A DNA stretch of 35,947 bases from an uncultured Eubacteriales bacterium (GCA_934675165.1 CAKUPP010000009.1:1-35947); one strand, 5' to 3'; counted from the stretch's first letter, positions 22,713 through 31,677 are shown. The notes: generated by a model not told the origin, from the sequence alone. Made by a program: numbers and translations.

Positions 22713-24875
22713 ATGATAAATTTAGAAAATTTAGATGACCGTTCATTGGAAGATATTTTAGATGAATATAAAAGCAAAGTTACGTACTTGAGTACCGAAT
22801 GGACAAATTTTCAAGAACCTGATCCCGGAATCACATTGATTGAATTATTTAGTTGGTTAAAAACTGTTCAGCATGAATATCTAAATAGAAAATCTGAAGG
22901 GGTAAGTAGAAAATTTCTTGATTTGTTGGATGTTAAAATTAAAAAAAATAGAGGATCGGAAACGTTCCTTGAAATTTCCAATTTGAAGACTGACGTAAAT
23001 ATTCCTCGTTATACTCGTTGGAAGTGTGGGAATTTAGTTTTTGAAAATCCGGATCCTCAAATAGCAATTGGCTCCAATATATTAAAAGTTGTTTTTCAAA
23101 ATCCTGAAGCGGCTTCCGAACAAGAGTATTATAAATTTGATGGTAGTAATGTTTTTTATATTTTTGGAAAAGATGTAGATCACAAAAAAAGCAAAACATT
23201 TGAAAGAAGTTTTACTGTAAGTTTTGATTCACCACTTCCTAGCAACTCACTAATAAATTTGTATTTTTCAATCTATAACAGTAAGGGACTTGTTAGAAAT
23301 CCTATTAAACCTGGGGACAACTTCGAAAGTATTGCAGATATAAAATGGGAATATTATGGAACTGAAAATGGTGTTACTGGGTGGCATGGATTGAAAATAT
23401 TTGAAGACCAAACCCACAACTTTTTGTTTTCTGGAGTAATCAGATTTCAAATTGGCGGTATTTGTAAAAGTGTAAATGAAGAGTATAAAATTCGTGCTAC
23501 ACTTATTCGTGACGAGTATGATTATCCTCCGCGAATAGATAATATTTTTACAAATACATTTTTAGTTCGTCAAACTGATACAAAGTGCTTTAATAAAGTT
23601 ATAAAAAAAGAGGACATACTTAGTGATCGTACAGTTGAAATTAAAAACCATGTTGCAATTTATGGTAGGAGCGAAGTTTATTACAAAAAATATGGAGGCT
23701 GGGTAAAGACTAACGCAGTTACTTTTAGTTCAAAGATCAAAGAAGGAAAGTTGATTGTTGATTTAAGTGAAATTTGGGACAAGATAAAAGATCACAAACA
23801 CAGCGATGACGTGATTATGGTGGTTTCATATAGCCAGGATATAAAAAATAAAATGACGATTGGCAGTGGTGAAGGAATTTCGAACCAAAAGATAAGGTTT
23901 GATATAAGAGGTACGTTGTATGATGGCGTTGAACTTTTGATTTCTGAAAATATAAATGGAGAAGAAGTGTTTTTTAAATGGAACCGAGTCGATGATTTTT
24001 ATTCTTCTAGTAAATATGATAGACATTTTGTTTATCTTGAAGATGCAGGAATAATTGAATTTGGAGATCACGAATATGGAGTTTCGCCAAGACTTGGGGT
24101 AAATAATATTAAGCTTTGTAAGTTAGTATGTACTGCTGGTGAAAATTCTAATATAAAAGAAAATCAAATAAATGCTGTAAGTACCATGAATAAAAACATA
24201 AAAAATGCTCGTATAACACAAGTCACTCCTGCTATAGGTGGTGAAGATGCCGAAACAATTGCACATGCTTCGGCAAGGGCTGCAGATATGTTTGCAGATC
24301 CGCATAGAGCTGTGAGTGTTGAAGACTATGAAGAAATAGTGAAAAGTACGCCGGGGTTGATGTTTAGTAATGTAAAAATTTTGCCTAACTATATGCCTGG
24401 AGAGGACGTTTCAAAACAAAATTGTATAACAGTTGCAGTTCGTTGGAATCGAAAAGTTGGTCTTACTATTCCAAAAAGTTTTGAAAATAATATAATGCGT
24501 CACCTTGATAAGTACAGACTTATTAATACAAAAATAAGAGTGGTAGGCCCTGACTATATAGGAATTACAGTAAATGGAGATTTAGTGGTTAATTCTTTTT
24601 ACCGTGAAGAAGATAAAATTATTGAGAAAGAGATTAAGAAATTTGTAAAAAAACTTAATTTAGATTTTGGCAAAACACTTCACTTTGGTGACATGTTTGG
24701 TATGATTGATAAACTCAAGTACGTTTCGTATATAAACAAACTGAAGATTATTCCGAGTGGGAATTATATTCAAAACAACGTTTCAGAAGATATATTAGTT
24801 CCACCAAATGGTATTTATTATATTGAAAAAATTGAATTTAATTATGTAAGAAATCCTGAAATTTACAGAGACTAG
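22713..24875 (+). CDS. Second baseplate J-like protein (Afp12/gp6-7-like)
   Basis: The product is 720 residues, from ATG 22713 after AGGTGA; GTG 22704 lies within that site. The N-terminus LEDILDEYKSKVTYLSTEWT with NFQEPDPGITLIELFSWL and the C-terminal VTPAIGGEDAETIAHASARA, DPHRAVSVEDYEEIVKSTPG and HFGDMFGMIDKLKYVSYI identify a baseplate-J domain. A central WEYYGTENGVTGWHGL strand mirrors the preceding gene. The wedge is normally a heteromer of two such proteins, so the pair probably forms one complex with gp25. Confidence 0.9.
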   Translation: MINLENLDDRSLEDILDEYKSKVTYLSTEWTNFQEPDPGITLIELFSWLKTVQHEYLNRKSEGVSRKFLDLLDVKIKKNRGSETFLEISNLKTDVNIPRYTRWKCGNLVFENPDPQIAIGSNILKVVFQNPEAASEQEYYKFDGSNVFYIFGKDVDHKKSKTFERSFTVSFDSPLPSNSLINLYFSIYNSKGLVRNPIKPGDNFESIADIKWEYYGTENGVTGWHGLKIFEDQTHNFLFSGVIRFQIGGICKSVNEEYKIRATLIRDEYDYPPRIDNIFTNTFLVRQTDTKCFNKVIKKEDILSDRTVEIKNHVAIYGRSEVYYKKYGGWVKTNAVTFSSKIKEGKLIVDLSEIWDKIKDHKHSDDVIMVVSYSQDIKNKMTIGSGEGISNQKIRFDIRGTLYDGVELLISENINGEEVFFKWNRVDDFYSSSKYDRHFVYLEDAGIIEFGDHEYGVSPRLGVNNIKLCKLVCTAGENSNIKENQINAVSTMNKNIKNARITQVTPAIGGEDAETIAHASARAADMFADPHRAVSVEDYEEIVKSTPGLMFSNVKILPNYMPGEDVSKQNCITVAVRWNRKVGLTIPKSFENNIMRHLDKYRLINTKIRVVGPDYIGITVNGDLVVNSFYREEDKIIEKEIKKFVKKLNLDFGKTLHFGDMFGMIDKLKYVSYINKLKIIPSGNYIQNNVSEDILVPPNGIYYIEKIEFNYVRNPEIYRD

Positions 24876-24885
24876 GGGTGAAAAA

Positions 24886-26049
24886 ATGGCTTCAGGTGCA
24901 AAATATATAGTGCTTAATCGGAAAACAGATTGGGAACGTGACAGCATTATTAAAAATTTTAAATGTGATAAAGATTTGCTTATTTCTTCGCACTGTATCA
25001 ACGATTCTTCTGTGTATATTCCGCCGGTGTTTGACAGTATGGAAAGTGGAACTGTTTGGCACAGATTGAGGTTGAACGCACAAATTTTGTCGGGAGTAAA
25101 TTATAAAATTAGAGTGTATGCAGCTGATACACCAGAAATTCTTATTCCAATTCCCGGAAAAGAAGGGCGGTCTAAAGTTGATATTAATCAGTATATGAAA
25201 AATGAGAGCATGGATATAGCTCGGAAAGTGGATGTTTTTGAATATATTGATGGTAAGGTATTTGAAAATTGCTACGATATTCCGTTATACGGGTTAAGTG
25301 GAAGATATTTGTGGTTATGCTTGGAAGTTTTTAGTTGTGATGGCGGTGATATGAAAATTTCTTCAATGAAAATAGAATTTCCGCAAAAATCATTTGTAGA
25401 TTATTTGCCTGAAATTTACCGTGAAAACCAAAAAAAAGATTCATTTTTTCAAAGATTCATGGCAATTTTTCAATCAATCTATGTGGATTTGGAAGAAAAA
25501 ATAGACTATACTCCAGTTAAATTTGACATAGATAGAGCAAGTAAAGAGTTTTTAGTATGGATTGCAGATTGGCTTTCAATAAAGGATATGTCTATTTGGG
25601 GAGAAGAAAAGCTCAGAAAGCTTATAAAAGATGCCGTAAAAATTTACAAAATGAAGGGCACCAAAAGAGCAATTTCAAAAATAGTTCAAGAGTACGCTGG
25701 GATAGAACCAATAATTGTGGAGCAGTTTGACGTAAAAAATAATATGTATTATGAAACAAATAGAGAAATCGTAGAGAATTTATTTGGCGATAACGGATAC
25801 ACTTTCACGGTTATGCTTCCTGGCGGATATATTAAAAATTCTGAGAGCTATATTGAACTTTTGCGAGTAATAAATTCAGTTAAACCTATTGATTCAGTGT
25901 GCAATTTAGTGGCACTTAATGATCAAATATATTTGGATTATCATTGTTATATGGGTATAAATTCTTTTATAACATCTAATGAAGATTTGGTCATTGGCAG
26001 GGATAAAACAGATGTTAATAATCTTGTAGTATCAAATTCAATGAAATAA
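24886..26049 (+). CDS. Tail protein of the gpI/TIGR02242 type
   Basis: The product is 387 residues. GGGGTG precedes the ATG by five bases. The first ~165 residues form a beta domain of unknown fold. From ~170 the protein matches the tail-protein domain related to P2 gpI: FVDYLPEIYRENQKKDSFFQ with RFMAIFQSIYVDLEEKIDYT, then FLVWIADWLS, a W..EKLRKLIKDAVKIYKMKGTK stretch and ISKIVQEYAG. These proteins attach to the wedge and link it to fibres. The C-terminal ~60 residues (NDQIYLDYHCYMGINSFITS and beyond) are an extension. It is ten bases after the second J gene. Confidence 0.88.
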   Translation: MASGAKYIVLNRKTDWERDSIIKNFKCDKDLLISSHCINDSSVYIPPVFDSMESGTVWHRLRLNAQILSGVNYKIRVYAADTPEILIPIPGKEGRSKVDINQYMKNESMDIARKVDVFEYIDGKVFENCYDIPLYGLSGRYLWLCLEVFSCDGGDMKISSMKIEFPQKSFVDYLPEIYRENQKKDSFFQRFMAIFQSIYVDLEEKIDYTPVKFDIDRASKEFLVWIADWLSIKDMSIWGEEKLRKLIKDAVKIYKMKGTKRAISKIVQEYAGIEPIIVEQFDVKNNMYYETNREIVENLFGDNGYTFTVMLPGGYIKNSESYIELLRVINSVKPIDSVCNLVALNDQIYLDYHCYMGINSFITSNEDLVIGRDKTDVNNLVVSNSMK

Positions 26050-26071
26050 AATATAGAAAAGAGGAAATCAC

Positions 26072-27856
26072 ATGAAAAATAAACAATACTATTTGGCGGA
26101 AAGAAATAATTATTTTTTTGGTAAACTTATGACAGTTCGCGATTTTGAAAGTGAACAAAACTATTTTAATTCTAAACGCCGTTTAGGGAACAGAATGCTA
26201 AATGGAAGTGGAATTGTTTCAGGGCTTGATGTTATTTTAGTAGATAACAAAACATTTTCACTTGAACCTGGTATGGCTCTTGATTATATGGGAAGAGAAA
26301 TTGTTGTTCATGAACCATATGTTAGGAGACTTAATGTAATAGAAGGGTTTGAAGAAAACAAAGACAAAGGCATTGTGTACCTTTGCATAAAATATGATGA
26401 AGAGTTCAAAGAAACTACTTTTTCTGTTGCTGGTTCAGGTAAATCCAGTGGTGTGAGCGAAGAATATAATCGAATAAATGAAGGATACAAACTTTTTTTA
26501 ACAGATAAAAAGCCACCAGAAGATATTAACCTTGAACGTTTTGTAACGTCCAAAACAGTTATATATGATGAAAATGGTATTAAAATAACAGCATTAACGC
26601 CAAAATATGTTAATCCTAATAGTAGAATAAAGGTTAAAATAATTTTTGAAAAAGAAGGAGTAGAAGCGCCGGTAAGTTATAATTTTAATATTTGTGGAGA
26701 ATTTTTTAAGAGTATAGATGACGAGGATGAGACGTCAATTTTATACAAAGAAACTGAAATTTCAACATTTAAGAGTGTATCTAAAGATTATAAAATTTTT
26801 TGCAATGCTGTTTCTGATGCTGCGGGCGAGTTTGTAATAGATAAAAAATCTTTTGTACTTAAAATTGGAACAGACGAAATTAGAATGCAAACAGATTTAA
26901 AAATTCCAGTTACAATAAGCACAGAACCTTTAAAAAATATAATTATAAAAGACTATTACGCTACGAATTTTATGGATAAAATTGAAGATGTAGAAGATAA
27001 ATTTATTTATCTTGCAAAGATTCATTTGGTAAGTAATCAGCTTAATTACTTTATTGAAAGTTTTGAAAAACATCCATTTGATCAATATATTTACAGTAAT
27101 GAACTTTTGGGACTTTTACAAAATGTTGAAGATCCCAAAGAGGTTTCTTCTCAAGAAGTTAAGGTTGTACATGATAGTAGTGAGGTGCCTCAAGTTGTTG
27201 AATTGCCGGATGTTAAAGCTGATAACATTGTAACAGGTGTAGAAAGGATAAACTTAGGGTTTAGTCCTAAAGTGGGTAAATCATATTATTCATATGAATT
27301 TGTTCATGGGTTAGGAGAAGGTAATGTTGCTGTTATTACTGCAATTGATAACAAGGCAAATTATCTCACGGACGACAAGGGGTTATTAGTCTTTGGAGAT
27401 AAGGGTATTTTTTCAAAGGAAGAAATTACAGTTTCTGCACCAAATGTTAAAATCGGTGCAATTGTAAATTCTAAAAAAGGAACTGTTAGATTGGGTATAA
27501 GGCTCAGAGAAAAAACTACAGCTCAAGCAGTAGATATACGGTGGTGGGCGTTTAAACCAACAGAAATTAGAGATGAGGAAGAAGATTTGGTAATAGATGA
27601 AAATGTAAGAGTTGTTATCACACCAAACACAACACGAGTGAAGCCTCTTGAACAGGTTAGATTTGAAGCTCATATTGAAGGTTCAATTAGCCAAGAAGTT
27701 CGTTGGGACATGGCTGAAGAAAATACCGGTACTATTGATAATAATGGATTATATACTGCACCATCTAAAGAAGGTGTGTATGAAATTAAAGCATACAGTG
27801 TAAAATTTGAGAACAAATCAGATACGGCATATGTGGTTGTAAGTTCTACTGATTAA
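26072..27856 (+). CDS. eCIS baseplate-associated protein with C-terminal Ig-like domain
   Basis: The product is 594 residues. The N-terminal block (NNYFFGKLMTVRDFESEQNY, then FNSKRRLGNRMLNGSGIVSG, then LEPGMALDYMGREIV) matches a protein class that recurs at the end of eCIS baseplate operons in cyanobacteria, Actinobacteria and Firmicutes. Its role is not established to my knowledge. A middle beta-rich region follows (residues ~175-420). The last ~85 residues (VVITPNTTRVKPLEQVRFEA, VRWDMAEENTGTIDNNGLYT, then VYEIKAYSV) form a bacterial Ig-like (BIG2-type) domain, a fold often used for surface binding. It is the best fibre or receptor-binding candidate in the operon and is its last gene, followed by a terminator. 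Confidence 0.82.
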   Translation: MKNKQYYLAERNNYFFGKLMTVRDFESEQNYFNSKRRLGNRMLNGSGIVSGLDVILVDNKTFSLEPGMALDYMGREIVVHEPYVRRLNVIEGFEENKDKGIVYLCIKYDEEFKETTFSVAGSGKSSGVSEEYNRINEGYKLFLTDKKPPEDINLERFVTSKTVIYDENGIKITALTPKYVNPNSRIKVKIIFEKEGVEAPVSYNFNICGEFFKSIDDEDETSILYKETEISTFKSVSKDYKIFCNAVSDAAGEFVIDKKSFVLKIGTDEIRMQTDLKIPVTISTEPLKNIIIKDYYATNFMDKIEDVEDKFIYLAKIHLVSNQLNYFIESFEKHPFDQYIYSNELLGLLQNVEDPKEVSSQEVKVVHDSSEVPQVVELPDVKADNIVTGVERINLGFSPKVGKSYYSYEFVHGLGEGNVAVITAIDNKANYLTDDKGLLVFGDKGIFSKEEITVSAPNVKIGAIVNSKKGTVRLGIRLREKTTAQAVDIRWWAFKPTEIRDEEEDLVIDENVRVVITPNTTRVKPLEQVRFEAHIEGSISQEVRWDMAEENTGTIDNNGLYTAPSKEGVYEIKAYSVKFENKSDTAYVVVSSTD

Positions 27857-27870
27857 ATTTGTAATTTAGA

Positions 27871-27896
27871 GATCACCGTTAAAAGCGGTGATTTTT
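27871..27896 (+). terminator. Intrinsic terminator of the particle operon
   Basis: ATCACCG (27871-27877) pairs with CGGTGAT (27885-27891) around a seven-base loop, directly followed by T27891-T27896. It lies 15 bases after the stop of the last baseplate gene and marks the end of a roughly 19.7-kb transcript. Confidence 0.85.
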
Positions 27897-27915
27897 TATA
27901 TCATTTTCACAAAAC

Positions 27916-27944
27916 TTGACTAATATTTTCTTGCGTGATAACAT
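27916..27944 (+). promoter_or_regulatory. Promoter of the 178-residue gene
   Basis: TTGACT (27916-27921), 17 bases, then TAACAT (27939-27944). The start of transcription would be near 27951, about 47 bases before the ATG. It shows that the next gene is regulated separately from the particle operon. Confidence 0.55.
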
Positions 27945-27997
27945 ATATGTGAAATTCAGACTTTGAATTTTAATTTTATATTTAGGAGGGAACGTTT

Positions 27998-28534
27998 ATG
28001 CCAAAGGATAACGCTGAAAAAATAATTAAAGAATTAAACGAGTTGAAAAAACGGAAAAATATTGAGGATATACTTAACTGGTATTCACATTGTCCGACTA
28101 TTAAGAAATATAGTGCAGAACAGAGAGTTAGTAATACAGTTAGTGTATTAGGAAAATTTAAAGTTACTATGGACCAATTTACGAAAAATATCGATAAAAT
28201 AAGTTTAGAATCACAAATTGCTAAATGGATTAATGAAATTAAAAAAGCTTTTAAAAAAAATGAATGTGACGATGAACAGATATTACGCAAAATGGATACA
28301 CTCATTGATGTTTTTGTATCAGATTGGGAAGTCGGTAAAGAAAGGAGAATAGCGTTTGTGAAAGATGCGATTTCTGAAGTTACAAATAAAAACTCTACTA
28401 TATGGAACGTTAATCAAAAAAATAATGGAATTTTGGAAGAAACTTTGAAGTGTGTTTATGATAAAATAAGTAAAGATTTAAAGCCATTCATCGAAAGAAT
28501 ATATAAAGCAAAATTTTCATCGAAAAATAAATAA
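27998..28534 (+). CDS. Uncharacterised helical protein downstream of the particle operon
   Basis: The product is 178 residues, with a very strong AGGAGGG at 27984-27990. No family recognised, no signal peptide or membrane segment. It is Lys/Asn/Ile-rich and predicted all-helical, with scattered aromatic residues (ILNWYSHCP, KWINEIKKAF, VFVSDWEVGKERR, STIWNVNQ). Its composition and helix-Trp spacing resemble the 1140-residue protein at the left end of the window (compare MDTLIDVFVSDWE with VNTLVALIKNWNE), but identity is too low to claim homology by eye. Separate promoter, position beside an eCIS operon and lack of a known fold make it a possible effector or accessory protein. I see no clear terminator after it. 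Confidence 0.75.
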   Translation: MPKDNAEKIIKELNELKKRKNIEDILNWYSHCPTIKKYSAEQRVSNTVSVLGKFKVTMDQFTKNIDKISLESQIAKWINEIKKAFKKNECDDEQILRKMDTLIDVFVSDWEVGKERRIAFVKDAISEVTNKNSTIWNVNQKNNGILEETLKCVYDKISKDLKPFIERIYKAKFSSKNK

Positions 28535-28607
28535 TTTGTGACTGCACTGTGTGTCGAACTTTTTTATTTCTTATTTTGCTTTTTGTATGGATTAGAAAGT
28601 AATATAT

Positions 28608-28645
28608 ATTCGTTTTTTTATATATATTTATTTTAAGAAACGAAT
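28608..28645 (+). promoter_or_regulatory. Inverted repeat upstream of the P-type ATPase
   Basis: ATTCGTTTTTT (28608-28618) pairs with AAGAAACGAAT (28635-28645), 11 bp with one G-U pair, around a 16-base loop. It overlaps the -10 of a candidate promoter (TTGTAT 28583-28588, TATATT 28605-28610) and ends 19 bases before the Shine-Dalgarno. It may be an operator or a 5'-UTR hairpin. Confidence 0.4.
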
Positions 28646-28677
28646 GATATAACAAAGCATAAATAGGAGTGAATAAA

Positions 28678-31335
28678 ATGGATTGGCACAGTATGAAAGC
28701 TGATGAAGTTATTGATAAGTTGAATGTTTGCGTATCAAGTGGATTAACTAACGATGAGGTAAAAAAGCGAAAAATAGTATATGGCAAAAATGCGCCGGCT
28801 TCAGAAAAGCGAAAAACTGTTTTTCAAAAGGTAATAGCGCAGTTTTCAGACTTTATGGTGATAACGTTAATTGGCGCAGCAGTTGTTTCATTAATTACAT
28901 CTTTTTTAAGTAACAAATCTGATTATATGGACACAATAATAATCTTAGGAATAGTCATAATAAATGCTGTTATAGGTATTTTTCAAGAAAGCAAGGCAGA
29001 AAAAGAAATAAGTTCGCTAAAAAAATTGTCAACGCCACTATGTAGAGTTGTTCGTAATGGTAAGACAAAACGTGTAGCAGCAGAAGATCTTGTACCCGGT
29101 GATATAATAAAATTGTCTACTGGTAATTTGGTGCCAGCTGACGCACGAATAATAGAGTCGCATAATCTTACTGCAGAAGAGTCAGCTATGACAGGTGAAT
29201 CATTTGCGTGTGAAAAAAATGAGTTTGAAGTTTTTAAGTCTAAAACATCTCCGGCTGATCAAAAAAATATGCTTTTTGCCGGATCAGTTATAGATAGCGG
29301 CCGAGCTACGGCTGTAGTAGTAAAAACAGGTATGAATACAGAAATCGGAAAAGTTACTGCTTTAGTCAATGTAGAAGATGTTTCTGAAACGCCTTTGCAA
29401 AAACGTCTTGCAAGTACTGGAAAATTGATAGGTATCTTTATTATAGCTATCAGTGTACTTGTTTTTATACTCGGAATAATTCAAAATATAGATATTATGG
29501 AAATGCTAATGATTTCCATAAGTTTAGCCGTTGCAGCAATTCCAGAAGGGCTCCCCGCAGTTGTAACTATAGTTCTTGCCAATGGTGTTCGTAAAATGGC
29601 TAAAAAAAATACTATAGTAAGAAGACTTCCAGCTATAGAAACATTGGGTCATGCAACTGTAATTTGTTCAGATAAAACTGGTACGCTAACTCTTAATAAA
29701 ATGACAGTTGTTCAAATAAGTGACGGATTGTCAGAGCAAAAATTTGATTCCGCATTTGCCAAAAATTTCTTTTTAATGGGTATGCTTTGTAACAATTCAG
29801 TTCTTACTCGTAACCACGGAGATATATCTGCCCAGGGGGAGCCTACTGAAAATGCTTTATTAATTGCTGCTTCAAAATGTGGATTAAATAAGAAAAAAAC
29901 AGATAATGAATATCCGCGAGTTTATGAAATTCCCTTTGATTCCGAACGAAAACTTATGACTACTGTTCACCGTTTTTATGATAAAAAATATAAGATAGTT
30001 ACTAAAGGTGCGCCAGATATACTTTTAAAGCGTTGTAAGTATTATAATAAAAATGGAGAAATTGTACTGTTAGATGAAAAAACGGTAAAGAATGTAAACA
30101 AAACTATTAGTATGATGGCAAAAAAATCTTTTAGAACAATAGCCGTTGCATACAAAGAAGAATCTGAATTTTCTGGTATTGACATTGAGGAAGGGCTTGT
30201 GTTTTATGGCATTGCGGGTATAGTAGATCCACCTCGCCCTGAAGCTAAAAGAGCGGTATTTGAATGTAAAACTGCCGGGATAACTCCTGTAATGATAACT
30301 GGTGATCACGTCGAAACAGCTAAAGCTATTGCTGCTGAACTTAATATTTTTTCAAAGAGTAGTAAAGCTCTTACCGGTTTGCAAATAGACGATATGACAG
30401 ATGACCAGCTGCGTGAATGTGTGAAAGATTGTACTGTTTTTGCCAGAGTTTCACCTGAACACAAAGTACGTATTGTAAAAGCTTTTCAAGAGCGTGGAGA
30501 AATAGTGGCAATGACGGGGGATGGCGTAAATGATGCGCCAGCACTTAAAATTGCTGACGTAGGTTGTGCTATGGGTAAATCTGGTACTGATGCCGCAAAA
30601 TCTGCTTCGGACATAATAATGGCAGATGATAACTTTGTGTCTGTGGTAGAAGCGGTACGGCAAGGCAGAGGCATGTATGATAACATAAGGAAAACTATTC
30701 ATTTTTTACTTTCTACTAATATCGGGGAAGTTGCGGTTGTTTTGATTGGATTTTTAATGAGAGTTCCTCCACCACTTCTTGCAATTCACCTTTTGTGGAT
30801 AAATTTAGTGACAGATGCTTTTCCAGCATTAGCGCTTGGAATGGACCCAATAGATAAGAATATAATGAAACGATTGCCGGTTGATTCTCAAAAAAGTTTG
30901 TTTTCCGGAGGGTTGGCATATAACATAATAGTCGAGGGTTGCTTTATAGCAGCGATGGGTATACTTTCATTTAGCGTTGGGAGAATATTTTTTGATATAA
31001 ATTTATATGAACCAGTAATCGGTCGTACGATGGCATTTGTTACTTTGGGATTAAGTCAACTCATTCAAACTTTTAATGTTCAAAGTCGAAAGTCATTGTT
31101 AATTACAGGTTTGTTTAGCAATTTTAAATTAATATATTCGATTGTGTTTTGCATGATATTACAGATTATTGTTGTTACTGTGCCTGCTTTTAATGAATTT
31201 TTTCAGACGTGTCCACTTTCAATTTGGCAGTGGATTATAGTGTGGACGTTAGCTGCATTTCCACTTTTAGTTTCGGAATTTGAAAAATATTTTCTTAGAA
31301 AAGCAGAAGTTGTTATAAATAATAAAAATACTTAA
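28678..31335 (+). CDS. P-type calcium-transporting ATPase (type II)
   Basis: The product is 885 residues, from ATG 28678 after AGGAGTG. It is an integral membrane pump. The N-terminal cation-ATPase domain (WHSMKADEVIDKLN...GLTNDEV) is followed by M1-M2, the actuator TGES (172-175) and M4 with PEGLP (289-293). Next come the phosphorylation site DKTGTLT (D332), the nucleotide-binding domain, MTGDGVNDAP (612-621), and M5-M10 including the M6 motif NLVTDAFPALALGMDP. The PEGLP and NLVTD motifs place it with SERCA/PMR1-like bacterial Ca2+ pumps such as Listeria LMCA1. Ca2+ export is the likely function; Mn2+ is possible. It appears to be a single-gene unit between the 178-residue gene and a small peptide gene. 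Confidence 0.95.
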   Translation: MDWHSMKADEVIDKLNVCVSSGLTNDEVKKRKIVYGKNAPASEKRKTVFQKVIAQFSDFMVITLIGAAVVSLITSFLSNKSDYMDTIIILGIVIINAVIGIFQESKAEKEISSLKKLSTPLCRVVRNGKTKRVAAEDLVPGDIIKLSTGNLVPADARIIESHNLTAEESAMTGESFACEKNEFEVFKSKTSPADQKNMLFAGSVIDSGRATAVVVKTGMNTEIGKVTALVNVEDVSETPLQKRLASTGKLIGIFIIAISVLVFILGIIQNIDIMEMLMISISLAVAAIPEGLPAVVTIVLANGVRKMAKKNTIVRRLPAIETLGHATVICSDKTGTLTLNKMTVVQISDGLSEQKFDSAFAKNFFLMGMLCNNSVLTRNHGDISAQGEPTENALLIAASKCGLNKKKTDNEYPRVYEIPFDSERKLMTTVHRFYDKKYKIVTKGAPDILLKRCKYYNKNGEIVLLDEKTVKNVNKTISMMAKKSFRTIAVAYKEESEFSGIDIEEGLVFYGIAGIVDPPRPEAKRAVFECKTAGITPVMITGDHVETAKAIAAELNIFSKSSKALTGLQIDDMTDDQLRECVKDCTVFARVSPEHKVRIVKAFQERGEIVAMTGDGVNDAPALKIADVGCAMGKSGTDAAKSASDIIMADDNFVSVVEAVRQGRGMYDNIRKTIHFLLSTNIGEVAVVLIGFLMRVPPPLLAIHLLWINLVTDAFPALALGMDPIDKNIMKRLPVDSQKSLFSGGLAYNIIVEGCFIAAMGILSFSVGRIFFDINLYEPVIGRTMAFVTLGLSQLIQTFNVQSRKSLLITGLFSNFKLIYSIVFCMILQIIVVTVPAFNEFFQTCPLSIWQWIIVWTLAAFPLLVSEFEKYFLRKAEVVINNKNT

Positions 31336-31434
31336 TTATGTAACTTGAAATACTCTTTGAATATTTTTTAAAAAATTGAGAACAATTAGTATGAGAATTG
31401 TAAATTCTTTAAAAATTTTAAGGAGTTGAATATC

Positions 31435-31605
31435 ATGGAAGAGATTTATAGTAAGCCGGTAAAACATGATGCTTTAAAAGAAGTAGCGGGTGGGGAGTGT
31501 AGGTCCGAAGTAAAAAAATCGAATGAAAAAAAAGTTTTAGATGAAACACATCCAGAAGCGTTTTTTCAACCGGTTTATGGTGAGCAACAAAAGAGTAAAA
31601 ATTAG
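31435..31605 (+). CDS. Small peptide with possible double-glycine leader
   Basis: A 56-residue frame preceded by a strong TAAGGAG (31419-31425) at ideal spacing and followed by a terminator, so it is probably expressed. It reads MEEIYSKPVKHDALKEVAGG, then ECRSEVKKSNEKKVLDETHP, ending AFFQPVYGEQQKSKN. The ALKEVAGG segment resembles the end of double-glycine leader peptides cleaved by C39 peptidases, leaving a 36-residue hydrophilic part with one Cys. No maturation or export gene is adjacent, and it could equally be a small cytoplasmic or spore protein. An inverted repeat ACAATT/AATTGT (31382-31387, 31396-31401) lies just upstream. Confidence 0.65.
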   Translation: MEEIYSKPVKHDALKEVAGGECRSEVKKSNEKKVLDETHPEAFFQPVYGEQQKSKN

Positions 31606-31632
31606 CACAGGAAAATATAAATTGATTAAAAT

Positions 31633-31677
31633 AAAACTGATAGTCACTGAAAAGTAGATAATCAGTTTTGTTTTTTT
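31633..31677 (+). terminator. Terminator after the small peptide gene
   Basis: AAAACTGAT (31633-31641) pairs perfectly with ATCAGTTTT (31661-31669), loop of 19 bases, followed by G and seven T. The A-rich left side would also allow some function on the other strand. The rest of 31606-31839 holds only the promoter candidate for the next gene. Confidence 0.75.

Noticed and set aside
8163..27896. Interpretation as a prophage
   Set aside because: There are no capsid, portal, terminase, integrase, replication or lysis genes, and no flanking direct repeats or tRNA were noticed; the content is tail only.
8163..27896. Interpretation as a type VI secretion system
   Set aside because: No membrane complex genes (TssJ, TssL, TssM) or ClpV are present, and the single large sheath protein with phage-like J and gpI proteins fits the eCIS/phage-tail group.
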